From Parcubacteria group bacterium (GTDB lineage Bacteria > Patescibacteriota > Minisyncoccia > Minisyncoccales > UBA10102): a stretch of DNA of 11,961 bases. Of the stretch, positions 1 to 6,947 are shown piece after piece. The number at the start of each line of letters is the position of its first letter. The first letter of the stretch is position 1. A program made the translations under genes and the position numbers. Under the pieces are notes generated by a model. That model was not told the DNA's origin. It saw nothing but the letters and a program-made list of their open reading frames with translations, and did not search any database. The stretch is taken from the NCBI GenBank assembly GCA_016188735.1, contig JACPHF010000052.1, positions 1-11,961 of the forward strand, read 5' to 3'.

Positions 1-50
1 AGCATCAAGGGCTCCGCAAGCCCCCATTCTATCCGTTGAACTACGGGCGC
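1..50 (-). tRNA. tRNA-Arg (anticodon GCG), 3' part cut off by window edge
   Basis: Read on the minus strand, the gene begins at position 50 with acceptor strand GCGCCCG. A D-arm (GTTC/GAAT) follows, then an anticodon arm with stem GGGGC/GCCCT around the loop TTGCGGA, giving anticodon GCG, which reads the arginine codon CGC. The T-arm and the acceptor 3' strand lie beyond the left edge, so only about the first 50 nt are present. It is third in a minus-strand tRNA cluster. A GCG rather than an inosine-type ACG anticodon for arginine is a little unusual among bacteria. Confidence 0.85.
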
Positions 51-69
51 GTGTCATTTCTTCGTCTTG

Positions 70-151
70 CGGAGGAGGTGGGATTCGAACCCACATGCCA
101 TTTCTGGCGCCTGTTTTCAAGACAGGAAGGCCACCGTTGCCCAACTCCTCC
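70..151 (-). tRNA. tRNA-Ser (anticodon UGA)
   Basis: On the minus strand the acceptor stem GGAGGAG/CTCCTCC (151-145 with 77-71) closes a complete cloverleaf. The anticodon stem CCTGT/ACAGG holds the loop CTTGAAA with anticodon TGA. A long variable arm (CCA-gaaa-TGG) marks a class II tRNA, and a T-arm GTGGG-TTCGAAT-CCCAC follows. The discriminator base is G, as expected for serine tRNAs. The 3' CCA is not encoded (GCAA follows), so a CCA-adding enzyme is required. It lies 10 nt from the neighbouring tRNA-Ser(GCU), so the two are probably co-transcribed. Confidence 0.93.
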
Positions 152-161
152 AGCTCTCTTG

Positions 162-247
162 CGGAGGGAGTGGGACTCGAACCCACAAGACCCCTTTCGA
201 GGTCGCAGTTTAGCAAACTGCTGGCTTACCATTCGCCGCACCCCTCC
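162..247 (-). tRNA. tRNA-Ser (anticodon GCU)
   Basis: On the minus strand the acceptor stem GGAGGGG/TCCCTCC (247-241 with 169-163, one G-U pair) is followed by the anticodon arm GCAGT-TTGCTAA-ACTGC, giving anticodon GCT. There is a long variable arm (GACC...GGTC) and a T-arm GTGGG-TTCGAGT-CCCAC. The discriminator is G and CCA is not encoded. Its 3' half is very similar to that of the adjacent tRNA-Ser(UGA). It is the first tRNA of the cluster, so a promoter should lie in 248-343 on the minus strand, but I see no convincing one. Confidence 0.93.
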
Positions 248-287
248 AAATCTTTCTTCTCCTTGCGCCTTTGAGGGTAGCATATAA

Positions 288-317
288 TTGTGATAGGATA
301 CAAGGTGAGCATATGAT
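288..317 (+). promoter_or_regulatory. Possible promoter of the pilMNO-B-T-C operon
   Basis: The 96-bp spacer between the minus-strand tRNAs and pilM is AT-rich. A candidate -35 TTGTGA (288-293) and -10 TATGAT (312-317) are separated by 18 bp, giving a start near 324 and a leader of about 20 nt. Another TATAAT lies at 283-288 without a good -35 partner, and TACAAT (340-345) overlaps the start codon. The sequence TTGTGATA occurs twice (288-295 and 334-341). The choice among these is uncertain. Confidence 0.35.
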
Positions 318-343
318 ACTATTGCAATGATGTTTGTGATACA

Positions 344-1459
344 ATGAAAATAGAACTTCCCTTCGGTTCTTTCAATCTTCCCAGTCTTCCCAAATTCCCG
401 TCTTTTTCTTTGCCGCCCCTCAGGGTGCTTCCAAACGCGGCGCTGGGCATCGATATAGGCACGTCTTCTTTGAAAGTCGTGGAGTTGTCTCGGTGGGGAG
501 AGCGGAGAAACCTGAAGAATTACGGAGAGCTTCGCATCCCGACTCTGTACAAGAAGCCGTTCCGCACGTTTGAGAAGAGCACGCTTTTGCTGGAGACGCG
601 TGATATTGCGAGAGCCCTGAAAGCGATTCTGCAGGAAGCGAATATTAAAAGCAGGCGCGCGGTGTTTTCTCTTCCTGATTTTTCAAGCTTCTTCACAAAC
701 TTTCAGCTTCCTCCCATGAGCAAAGAAGAAATACCCGATGCCGTAACCTATGAAGCGCGGCGCCACATTCCGGTTCCGCTTTCAGAAGTCATCTTTGATT
801 GGGAGATCGTGGATCACGCCACCCAGTCCAAGGATCCTTTGGACGTGCTGCTTGTCGCGGTGCCCAACGAAGTCGTGAATCAGTACCAGGAGATAGCCCG
901 AATGTGCGAATTGGACCTTGTCGCCCTGGAGGCAGAAGTATTCGGACTCATCCGTTCCTGGTCAAGAGATGAGCGTACACCGACGATTCTCCTCGATATC
1001 GGAGCTCAGAGCACGACGGTGAATGTTGTATCCGAAGGAATGCTCCGCAGCTCGCACAGCTTTGATATCGCGGGAAACACGCTTACCGAACGTTTGGCAA
1101 AGGCGTTTTCAACAGACTACGAAACCGCAGAACGTGAAAAAGCGACAAAAGGCATTGCAGCGCCCGAAACGATCACGGTCCTTTCTCCGCTCGTTGATCT
1201 GATTATAAAGGAAATTGAAGCGCAGGCGCTTGCATTTAAAGATTCGAAAGGGAAAGATATCCAGAAAATTATCCTCGGCGGCGGAGCGGCTCTTCTGCCG
1301 GGACTGAAAGACTACGTCGCCAAAAGCACGGGAAAGACAGTTGAGATTATTAATCCCTTCCATACGATTTTCTATTCGCCGGTGCTAGAATACACATTGC
1401 AGCCCCTGGGGCCCTCCTACGCAGTTGCCGTGGGAATGGCGCTCCGGGCGCTCGAATAG
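344..1459 (+). CDS. pilM: Type IV pilus assembly protein PilM (actin-like ATPase fold)
   Basis: This is a cytoplasmic actin-fold protein that docks on the short N-terminal tail of PilN and links the pilus inner-membrane complex to the motor. The 371 residues contain a phosphate-1 loop GIDIGTSSLKVVEL (35-48), a phosphate-2 loop LLDIGAQSTTVNVV (216-229) and an adenosine-type motif ILGGGAALLPGL (310-321). A final helix YAVAVGMALRAL (359-370) follows. The overall length is normal for the family. About 34 residues rich in Pro, Phe and Leu precede the conserved core. No Shine-Dalgarno sequence lies before the ATG; the next in-frame ATG would remove the phosphate-1 loop, so this start is kept. It is first in the operon, with pilN starting 3 nt after its stop. 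Identification is firm; the exact start is less so. Confidence 0.93.
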   Translation: MKIELPFGSFNLPSLPKFPSFSLPPLRVLPNAALGIDIGTSSLKVVELSRWGERRNLKNYGELRIPTLYKKPFRTFEKSTLLLETRDIARALKAILQEANIKSRRAVFSLPDFSSFFTNFQLPPMSKEEIPDAVTYEARRHIPVPLSEVIFDWEIVDHATQSKDPLDVLLVAVPNEVVNQYQEIARMCELDLVALEAEVFGLIRSWSRDERTPTILLDIGAQSTTVNVVSEGMLRSSHSFDIAGNTLTERLAKAFSTDYETAEREKATKGIAAPETITVLSPLVDLIIKEIEAQALAFKDSKGKDIQKIILGGGAALLPGLKDYVAKSTGKTVEIINPFHTIFYSPVLEYTLQPLGPSYAVAVGMALRALE

Positions 1460-1462
1460 CTT

Positions 1463-2032
1463 ATGGTAGAAATTATTCCAAAACGAGAAGAACGCACTCC
1501 GCCCGCAGTCAATATTCTTCTTGTCGCCTCGCTGCTGCTTGCCGCCGCGGTGGCCGGAGGATTTTTCATACTCAAGAGCCTTCAGGAGCAGAAGCGGGTC
1601 TCCATTCAGAAGCTGGAACAGCGGCTTCTGGCAGATCCCTCTCCAGAACAACAGCAGCTTGAAGACGAGGTGCTGGGTGTAAAACAGAAACTTGGTGATT
1701 TTAAAGTGCTGGCAGACGGCCGCCGCACTCCTCTCGCTTTGTTTTCTTTTCTTGAAACATCTGTCCACCCTGCGGTGGCATTCACCGGCTTGACCGTAGA
1801 CCTGGAAAAGAACGAAATTCTTCTTGCGGGAGAAACTGACACCTTCAAGCATCTGGACGAACAAATTCTGCTGCTGCGCAGCAAAAGCGAAATCAAGAAT
1901 CTTCATTTAACAGAAATTGAGCTTGGAGATCAGGGCCGTGTGGAGTTCTCGGTTGATCTGTCGTTCCCGGCGGAGTTTACGAAAAAACTCGAGTCAGCAG
2001 TTCAAGAAGAGGAGGGAACCCCGAAACCATGA
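1463..2032 (+). CDS. pilN: Type IV pilus assembly protein PilN
   Basis: This 189-residue bitopic membrane protein fits PilN by architecture and by position between pilM and pilO. A short cytoplasmic tail, MVEIIPKREE, stands where PilN proteins carry their PilM-binding motif (typically like INLLP). One membrane segment follows (about 16-38), then a charged, Gln-rich coiled-coil region (about 39-80), then an extracytoplasmic alpha/beta domain (about 85-170). The C-terminal tail is acidic (VQEEEGTPKP). PilN pairs with PilO to form the alignment complex. The ATG lies 3 nt after the pilM stop, and the TGA stop overlaps the pilO ATG by 4 nt, so translation is probably coupled. Sequence similarity to model PilN is low in this kind of protein, so the assignment rests mainly on context and topology. 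Confidence 0.85.
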   Translation: MVEIIPKREERTPPAVNILLVASLLLAAAVAGGFFILKSLQEQKRVSIQKLEQRLLADPSPEQQQLEDEVLGVKQKLGDFKVLADGRRTPLALFSFLETSVHPAVAFTGLTVDLEKNEILLAGETDTFKHLDEQILLLRSKSEIKNLHLTEIELGDQGRVEFSVDLSFPAEFTKKLESAVQEEEGTPKP

Positions 2033-2562
2033 AACAAAACATTCCATTGGGAGCGGTTGGAGCGTTGCTGGCAATTTCTATGCTTGTCATCGTGTTCCTG
2101 CTTTGGCCAAACTTTCAGACCTTTTCCGCTCTCCGGAACCAGCTGCAGGAACGCGAGCTTGAGCTGAAGAATCTCGAAGCATACTTCAATCAACTCAAGC
2201 AACTCCAAGAGGAAATTGCAAGCCAGCCTGCGGAAAAACTGACGCTCATTGAGCAGTCTCTGCCCGATGAGCCCTCCCTCCCTTCCTTATATGAAGTGCT
2301 TTCCCAGACAGCTTCCCATTCGGGATTGGCCCTGCGCTCCATCAATTCATTCGTGGGAGTGGCAGCGCCAGAGGCGGAGCAGGGGTTTCGCACCATCGAA
2401 GTGGCCATGGAAATGGAAGGAACCTACGAAGCGCTCAAAGAATTTCTTATGAGTACGAGGACATTGCCCCGCCTTCTCAGCATCAAGGATCTTAAATTTG
2501 ATTCGCCCGAGCGCGGGGGCATCTTCAAATTCAGCGTTACCCTTCAGGCTTACTCATACTGA
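2029..2562 (+). CDS. pilO: Type IV pilus assembly protein PilO
   Basis: This 177-residue protein has the PilO plan. A very short N-terminus is followed by one membrane segment (about 7-27), a coiled coil (about 32-66, with many Leu, Glu and Gln) and a C-terminal ferredoxin-like domain. The last strand pairs are visible as RTIEVAMEMEGTYEALKEFL (121-140) and FKFSVTLQAYSY (166-177). PilO dimerises with PilN and contacts the fibre or PilP-type partners outside the membrane. The start codon sits in an ATGA overlap with the pilN stop. A purine run GGAGGG at 2011-2016 is 12 nt upstream, a rather long spacing for a ribosome site. The match to family topology and the operon position make the call solid. 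Confidence 0.87.
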   Translation: MKQNIPLGAVGALLAISMLVIVFLLWPNFQTFSALRNQLQERELELKNLEAYFNQLKQLQEEIASQPAEKLTLIEQSLPDEPSLPSLYEVLSQTASHSGLALRSINSFVGVAAPEAEQGFRTIEVAMEMEGTYEALKEFLMSTRTLPRLLSIKDLKFDSPERGGIFKFSVTLQAYSY

Positions 2563-2567
2563 TTATT

Positions 2568-2846
2568 ATGGCAATCACGTTCATTCAACAAAAGAAAAGG
2601 CAGCAGATACTGGTATTCTTGGTTGCCGGCATGGCCATTCTCGCCCTGCTTGTGCTGTGGTTCGGATTTTTCTCTTCCGCTCCCAGGGAGGCGTCTTCAT
2701 CTTTTTCTCTCCCTTCGCCCAGGGAAGTCAGTATTGACTTTGGGGTATTTGAAAATCCCGTATTCCAGGAACTGGGAAGTCCGTTCCCCCCCGTCGAGGT
2801 TCCTGCAAAGACCGAGAAAGCAAATCCGTTTATCAGACCCCGATAA
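2568..2846 (+). CDS. Small single-pass membrane protein in the PilP position
   Basis: The 92 residues start with a basic tail (QQKKRQQ), then one membrane segment (about 14-35), a Ser/Pro-rich linker and a short conserved-looking end. The end reads VSIDFGVFENPVFQELG (54-70), then a proline-rich stretch and ANPFIRPR (85-92). In diderm type IV pilus loci a PilP lipoprotein usually follows pilO. This protein has no lipobox cysteine and is too short for the PilP beta domain, yet its end resembles the D/N-P-F-x-P motif at which PilP and GspC proteins contact partners. I infer a reduced PilP-like partner of PilN/PilO; direct homology is unproven. It starts 5 nt after the pilO stop and ends 2 nt before pilB. 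No ribosome site is visible. Confidence 0.75.
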   Translation: MAITFIQQKKRQQILVFLVAGMAILALLVLWFGFFSSAPREASSSFSLPSPREVSIDFGVFENPVFQELGSPFPPVEVPAKTEKANPFIRPR

Positions 2847-2848
2847 CC

Positions 2849-4609
2849 ATGGATATCTTAAAATCACTTCAGAATAAAAGCATCCTGACGAAAGAAAGCT
2901 CCAAGGAGGTTGCCGATCTCGCAAAAACTTCCGGCAAACCCGCAGAAGAAATCCTTCTGGAGAAACGGCTCGTGTCAGAAGACACGCTGTACGGTTTGAA
3001 GGCGGAAGCCCTGGGACTTCAGCTTCGGAAAGTAGACGTGCAGGAGATTTCTTTGAAGGCGCTCGAACTCATCCCAGAAGATTCCGCACGCTATTACAAG
3101 ATGGTGCCGCTTTCCAGGACCGCAAATGAGCTGGGGGTAGGCATGGTAAATCCCGACGACTCTGGGGCGCAGGAAGCGCTGAAGTTTTTGGCGCGCCAGG
3201 GAAATTTTTCATATCAGGTCTCCCTTATTACGCCGACTTCCTTGGAGGTCGTCATGAAGGAGTACCGGAATCTGCGCAGGGAGGTGACCAAGGCGCTTGA
3301 AGAACTCGAAGACGAAATGAGTCAGGGATCTGCAAAATCCCAGAAAGCATCAGATGGGTTTACGCGCATCGTGGAAGAAGCCCCCATCACCAAGATGGTG
3401 GCCGTCATCCTGCGAACCGCTGTTGAGACGAGGGCGTCCGACATCCATATTGAACCCACTCGCAAGGATCTGCGCGTCAGATTTCGTCTGCTGGGACAGC
3501 TTCACTCCTCCCTTATTCTTCCCCTGAGGGTGCACCCCGCGGTGATTGCCCGTATCAAGATTTTATGCAACATGAAGATTGACGAGACGCGCATTCCCCA
3601 AGACGGAAGATTTTCCACTGCGGTAGAATCCCAGACCATCGACTTTCGAGTCTCGACGTTCCCGACCTCTCTTGGAGAAAAAGTCGTTATCCGCGTGCTC
3701 GATCCCAACGCGGGACTGCAAACATTTGAAGATTTGGGATTGGAAGGAGAAAATCTCACGAAATTCAAGGCCGCCCTGCGAAAACCGTACGGGTTGGTGC
3801 TTGTGACAGGCCCCACGGGTTCCGGGAAGACGACGACGCTGTATACGGGACTGAAACTGTTGAATAGCGATGAGGTTAACATCGTGAGCCTGGAAGATCC
3901 CGTTGAGTACTTTATCGAGGGAGTGAGCCAGTCCCAGGTGCGTCCCGAATTGGGGTACGATTTTGCCCAGGGGCTCCGTCAGATTTTGCGTCAGGACCCC
4001 GATGTCATCATGGTGGGAGAGGTTCGTGACGAAGAAACGGCAACCCTCGTCATCCACGCGGCGCTTACCGGACACGTCGTGCTTTCCACGCTCCATACCA
4101 ACAATGCCATCGGCGTCATTCCGAGGCTCATTGACATGGGAATTGAGAAATACCTGCTTCCAGCCGCGCTCAACCTTATGGTTGCCCAGCGCTTGGTGCG
4201 GCGCCTGTGCACGGAATGCAGGCAGCAGACAAGCATCAAGAAGGAGTTGAACGACATGCTCATGGAAGAGATCAAGAACGCCCCCCCCTCGTTCCAGAAG
4301 CGGCTGGCTCCAAAGATTCAGGGAAAGTCGTTCTCCGTGTTCAAGGCCGTCGGATGCAAGAAGTGCGGGGGATCCGGGTATTCGGGCCGCATAGCGCTGT
4401 TCGAGGTGCTTACGATGACGGAAAACCTGGAAAATATCATTCTCAAAGAACCCTCGGAAGCGGTCATTAACGAAGAAGCAAAACTGCAGGGGATGATCAC
4501 CATTTTCCAGGACGGCATCTTGAAATCGCTTGACGGAGTGACTACCATTGAAGAAGTCCTGCATGTGACCGGGCTCGGGGACAACGAAGCCGGAAGAACG
4601 GGAAAATAG
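2849..4609 (+). CDS. pilB: Type IV pilus extension ATPase PilB (GspE/PilB family)
   Basis: PilB is the hexameric cytoplasmic motor that powers pilin polymerisation. The 586 residues show an N-terminal MshEN/T2SSE-N-like region (about 30-145), a linker, and the GspE ATPase core. Core motifs are Walker A GPTGSGKTT (321-329), Asp box VSLEDPVEY (346-354), Walker B VIMVGEVRD (386-394) and His box GHVVLSTLHTN (408-418). A tetracysteine zinc site, C454/C457 and C503/C506, separates this protein from PilT. The region RASDIHIEP (195-203) is also typical of the family. Length is normal. The ATG at 2849 follows the upstream stop by 2 nt, with no Shine-Dalgarno sequence. All catalytic elements are intact, so an active motor is expected. 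Confidence 0.97.
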   Translation: MDILKSLQNKSILTKESSKEVADLAKTSGKPAEEILLEKRLVSEDTLYGLKAEALGLQLRKVDVQEISLKALELIPEDSARYYKMVPLSRTANELGVGMVNPDDSGAQEALKFLARQGNFSYQVSLITPTSLEVVMKEYRNLRREVTKALEELEDEMSQGSAKSQKASDGFTRIVEEAPITKMVAVILRTAVETRASDIHIEPTRKDLRVRFRLLGQLHSSLILPLRVHPAVIARIKILCNMKIDETRIPQDGRFSTAVESQTIDFRVSTFPTSLGEKVVIRVLDPNAGLQTFEDLGLEGENLTKFKAALRKPYGLVLVTGPTGSGKTTTLYTGLKLLNSDEVNIVSLEDPVEYFIEGVSQSQVRPELGYDFAQGLRQILRQDPDVIMVGEVRDEETATLVIHAALTGHVVLSTLHTNNAIGVIPRLIDMGIEKYLLPAALNLMVAQRLVRRLCTECRQQTSIKKELNDMLMEEIKNAPPSFQKRLAPKIQGKSFSVFKAVGCKKCGGSGYSGRIALFEVLTMTENLENIILKEPSEAVINEEAKLQGMITIFQDGILKSLDGVTTIEEVLHVTGLGDNEAGRTGK

Positions 4610-4611
4610 CC

Positions 4612-5679
4612 ATGGCAAATTCATCATTCGCGAAAGAACTGCTGGATCTCACCATTAAAGAACAGGCCTCGGACCTGCATATTTCCGTAGGCCACCCCCC
4701 TGTTCTCCGCGTGTCCGGGCGCCTGGTGCCCCTCGTGAAAAAACCAGTTATCTCTGCCCAAGACGCGGAAGATTTTGCGTTCGCGCTTCTTTCCCAAGAG
4801 CAGAAAGGGGAGTTTCTGGCAGAAAAGGAAATAGATTTTTCATACCAGCTGGAAGACAAGGGAAGGTTCCGGGTGAACGTGTTCCGGCAGCGCGGGAACG
4901 TTGGATGCGCGCTCAGACTCATCCCCTTCAAGATCCATACCGTAGCCGAACTCAGTCTTCCCCCGATCCTTTCCGAATTCACAAAGGCATCTCAGGGATT
5001 TGTGCTCGTGACGGGTCCCTCGGGACACGGCAAGTCAACTTCGTTGGCGGCCCTCATTGAGGAGATCAATCACACAAGGGCCGACCATGTCATTACCATT
5101 GAAGATCCCATCGAGTACATCTTTGAAGACGACTTAGCCATCATTGAACAGCGGGAAGTGGGGCAGGATACGAAGAGTTTCGCAAAGGCTTTGCGCGCCA
5201 CCTTCAGGCAGGACCCGGATATCATCATGGTGGGGGAGATGCGGGATCCCGAAACCATAGCGACCGCTTTGACCGCAGCCGAAACCGGGCATCTGGTATT
5301 TGCGACTCTCCACACCAACTCGGCTTCCCAGAGCATTCACCGCATCGTGGATTCGTTCTCTGCAGAACAGCAGGCCCAGGTGCGTTCGCAGTTGTCGGGA
5401 GCTTTGCTCGGCATCGTGTCCCAGCGCCTTCTGCCCCGCACAAAAGGAGGACTCATTCCCGCGTGCGAAGTGCTGTTCGCCACGCCGGCAGTCGCAAACC
5501 TCATCAGGGAAAACAAGGTGCATGAAATCCCTCTCATTATTGAAACCTCGGCTGACCAGGGCATGATTTCTCTCAACCGATCGCTCTCGAACCTCGTGAA
5601 AGCCAGGGAAATTACGTTGGAGAACGCCTTGGCATATTCGCTCAACCCCCTGGAACTGCGCACGCTTGCCCGCGGGTGA
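4612..5679 (+). CDS. pilT: Type IV pilus retraction ATPase PilT
   Basis: PilT depolymerises the fibre and drives twitching or DNA uptake. The 355 residues match the usual length and order: EQASDLHIS (17-25), Walker A GPSGHGKST (135-143), Asp box ITIEDPIEY (161-169), Walker B IIMVGEMRD (204-212) and His box GHLVFATLHTN (226-236). The C-terminal AVANLIRE (293-300) corresponds to the AIRNLIRE motif needed for retraction in studied PilT proteins. There is no tetracysteine zinc site, which excludes PilB. The P-loop has His where most PilT proteins have Ser (GPTGSGKST). The ATG starts 2 nt after the pilB stop, and the stop overlaps a possible GTG start of pilC. Having both PilB and PilT implies a dynamic, retractable pilus. 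Confidence 0.96.
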   Translation: MANSSFAKELLDLTIKEQASDLHISVGHPPVLRVSGRLVPLVKKPVISAQDAEDFAFALLSQEQKGEFLAEKEIDFSYQLEDKGRFRVNVFRQRGNVGCALRLIPFKIHTVAELSLPPILSEFTKASQGFVLVTGPSGHGKSTSLAALIEEINHTRADHVITIEDPIEYIFEDDLAIIEQREVGQDTKSFAKALRATFRQDPDIIMVGEMRDPETIATALTAAETGHLVFATLHTNSASQSIHRIVDSFSAEQQAQVRSQLSGALLGIVSQRLLPRTKGGLIPACEVLFATPAVANLIRENKVHEIPLIIETSADQGMISLNRSLSNLVKAREITLENALAYSLNPLELRTLARG

Positions 5680-5687
5680 ACAGGGGT

Positions 5688-6893
5688 ATGAAGTTCAACT
5701 ACCAGGCACGAGACGAAAAGGGAGAAACGCAGACCGGCGTCATAGACGCTTCTTCGCGAGAGGCCGCGCTGCAGTTGTTGGGGCGGCGGAGCATGTACGT
5801 CACGCTCCTTGAAGAAGCCGGAGAAGCTCCGTGGTATTCAAAGCGCATCGCCCTGTTTGAGCATGTCTCGTTCAAAGAGGTGGTGACGTTTTCGCGGCAG
5901 ATCGCCATCATGTTCAAGTCGCAGGTTTCGTTGGTAGAGTCTCTCCATGTCATTTCCCAGCAGTCTGCGAACCCCGCGTTCAAAGAGAAAATACTGAAAA
6001 TGTCAGAGATGGTTGAGGGAGGAGCCGCGTTTTCCAGGGTTCTTTCGGAATATCCGCAGGTGTTCTCGTCCTTTTACGTGAATATGGTGAAGTCGGGGGA
6101 GGTTTCGGGAAAGCTTGCCGAGGTGCTCGACAAGCTGGCCGATCACATGGAGCGCGAATACGGGCTGATCAGCAAGATCAAGGGAGCCCTGGTCTACCCC
6201 ATTTTCGTCGTTGTTTTGGCAATAGGAGTGCTTTTCCTTATGGTGTTTTTCGTGGTTCCCAAGCTCACGGAGGTCCTGAAAGAAAGCGGACAGGAATTGC
6301 CCGCCATCACAAGGGGCGTGATCGCGTTTACCGCCTTTCTGCAGTCATGGGGCTGGCTCCTGCTCTTGTTTATGATAGCCCTGGGCATCGTGTGGGCAAG
6401 GTGGGCCCGCACCCAGGAAGGAAAAGCCGCCATCGGAAAGCTGCTTCTGCGCATTCCCCTCGTATCCCCATTCCTCAAAATGGTGTACCTTTCGCGTTTT
6501 GCAGAAAACTTGGCCACCCTTATCGCAGGAGGCATTCCCATCATCCAGTCTTTGGAGATCTCGGCTTCGATCGTGGGCAACTCGGTGTACGAACACATCA
6601 TAGAGGAATCCAAAGAAGCCATTTCACACGGAACGCAAATAAGCGGCACGTTTCAACGATATCCAAAGGAATTCCCCCCGCTCTTTACCCAGATGCTCGA
6701 TGTGGGGGAGCGGGCGGGAAACATGGAAGAAACCCTTCTGGCGGTAGCCCGCTTCTACCAGCAGGAAGTTGATCGCACGGTGGACAGCCTGCTCAGCATT
6801 TTGGAGCCGGCGCTCCTCATCGTTCTGGGGCTTGGAGTTGGATTCCTTATGGCGGCCGTGGTTCTGCCGTTGTATCAGATAGGCACCACGTGA
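5688..6893 (+). CDS. pilC: Type IV pilus inner-membrane platform protein PilC (GspF family)
   Basis: PilC is the polytopic platform on which PilB and PilT act. From the ATG at 5688 the protein has 401 residues and begins MKFNYQARDEKGE, the expected family start. A GTG at 5676 would add four residues and make a 4-nt GTGA overlap with the pilT stop, so it remains possible. Two T2SSF repeats are visible. The first, about 59-190, contains KSGEVSGKLAEVL; the second, about 264-392, contains the matching DVGERAGNMEETL. Membrane segments lie at about 168-191, 210-237 and 372-394. It is the last gene of the packed assembly operon. A 54-bp gap with its own promoter separates it from the pilin gene. Confidence 0.95.
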   Translation: MKFNYQARDEKGETQTGVIDASSREAALQLLGRRSMYVTLLEEAGEAPWYSKRIALFEHVSFKEVVTFSRQIAIMFKSQVSLVESLHVISQQSANPAFKEKILKMSEMVEGGAAFSRVLSEYPQVFSSFYVNMVKSGEVSGKLAEVLDKLADHMEREYGLISKIKGALVYPIFVVVLAIGVLFLMVFFVVPKLTEVLKESGQELPAITRGVIAFTAFLQSWGWLLLLFMIALGIVWARWARTQEGKAAIGKLLLRIPLVSPFLKMVYLSRFAENLATLIAGGIPIIQSLEISASIVGNSVYEHIIEESKEAISHGTQISGTFQRYPKEFPPLFTQMLDVGERAGNMEETLLAVARFYQQEVDRTVDSLLSILEPALLIVLGLGVGFLMAAVVLPLYQIGTT

Positions 6894-6906
6894 TATCATT
6901 GACTCA

Positions 6907-6935
6907 TTGACAAAGGTCGGTGCGAATCAGATAAT
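6907..6935 (+). promoter_or_regulatory. Near-consensus promoter of the pilin gene
   Basis: TTGACA (6907-6912) is a perfect -35 and GATAAT (6930-6935) is one base from a perfect -10, with an ideal 17-bp spacer. Transcription should start near 6942, leaving a leader of about 6 nt before the ATG at 6948. No ribosome site fits in that space. The shorter motif ATTGAC is also present at 6898-6903. The arrangement would let the structural pilin be made independently of, and more strongly than, the assembly genes. Confidence 0.75.
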
Positions 6936-6947
6936 AAAAAAATACAT

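Noticed and set aside
36..287. Open frames on both strands across the tRNA cluster
   Set aside because: They lie entirely over well-formed tRNA genes and encode no recognisable protein; tRNA structure explains the sequence.
1385..1906. Minus-strand frame of 173 codons opposite the pilM end and pilN
   Set aside because: It overlaps two convincing plus-strand genes, and the product is low in recognisable structure.
4207..4470. Plus-strand alternate-frame open frames inside pilB
   Set aside because: They are out of frame with the tetracysteine and His-box region of PilB and have no independent start signal or family pattern.
3563..4627. Long minus-strand open frame (354 codons) opposite pilB
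   Set aside because: It is antisense to the catalytic core of PilB, whose motifs fix the plus-strand frame. The peptide is His/Arg-rich with no domain pattern, a typical shadow of a high-GC3 gene.
5676..5687. GTG start of pilC at 5676
   Set aside because: It is possible because it makes a GTGA overlap with the pilT stop, but the family N-terminus MKFNYQARD begins at the ATG at 5688 and the other assembly genes start with ATG.
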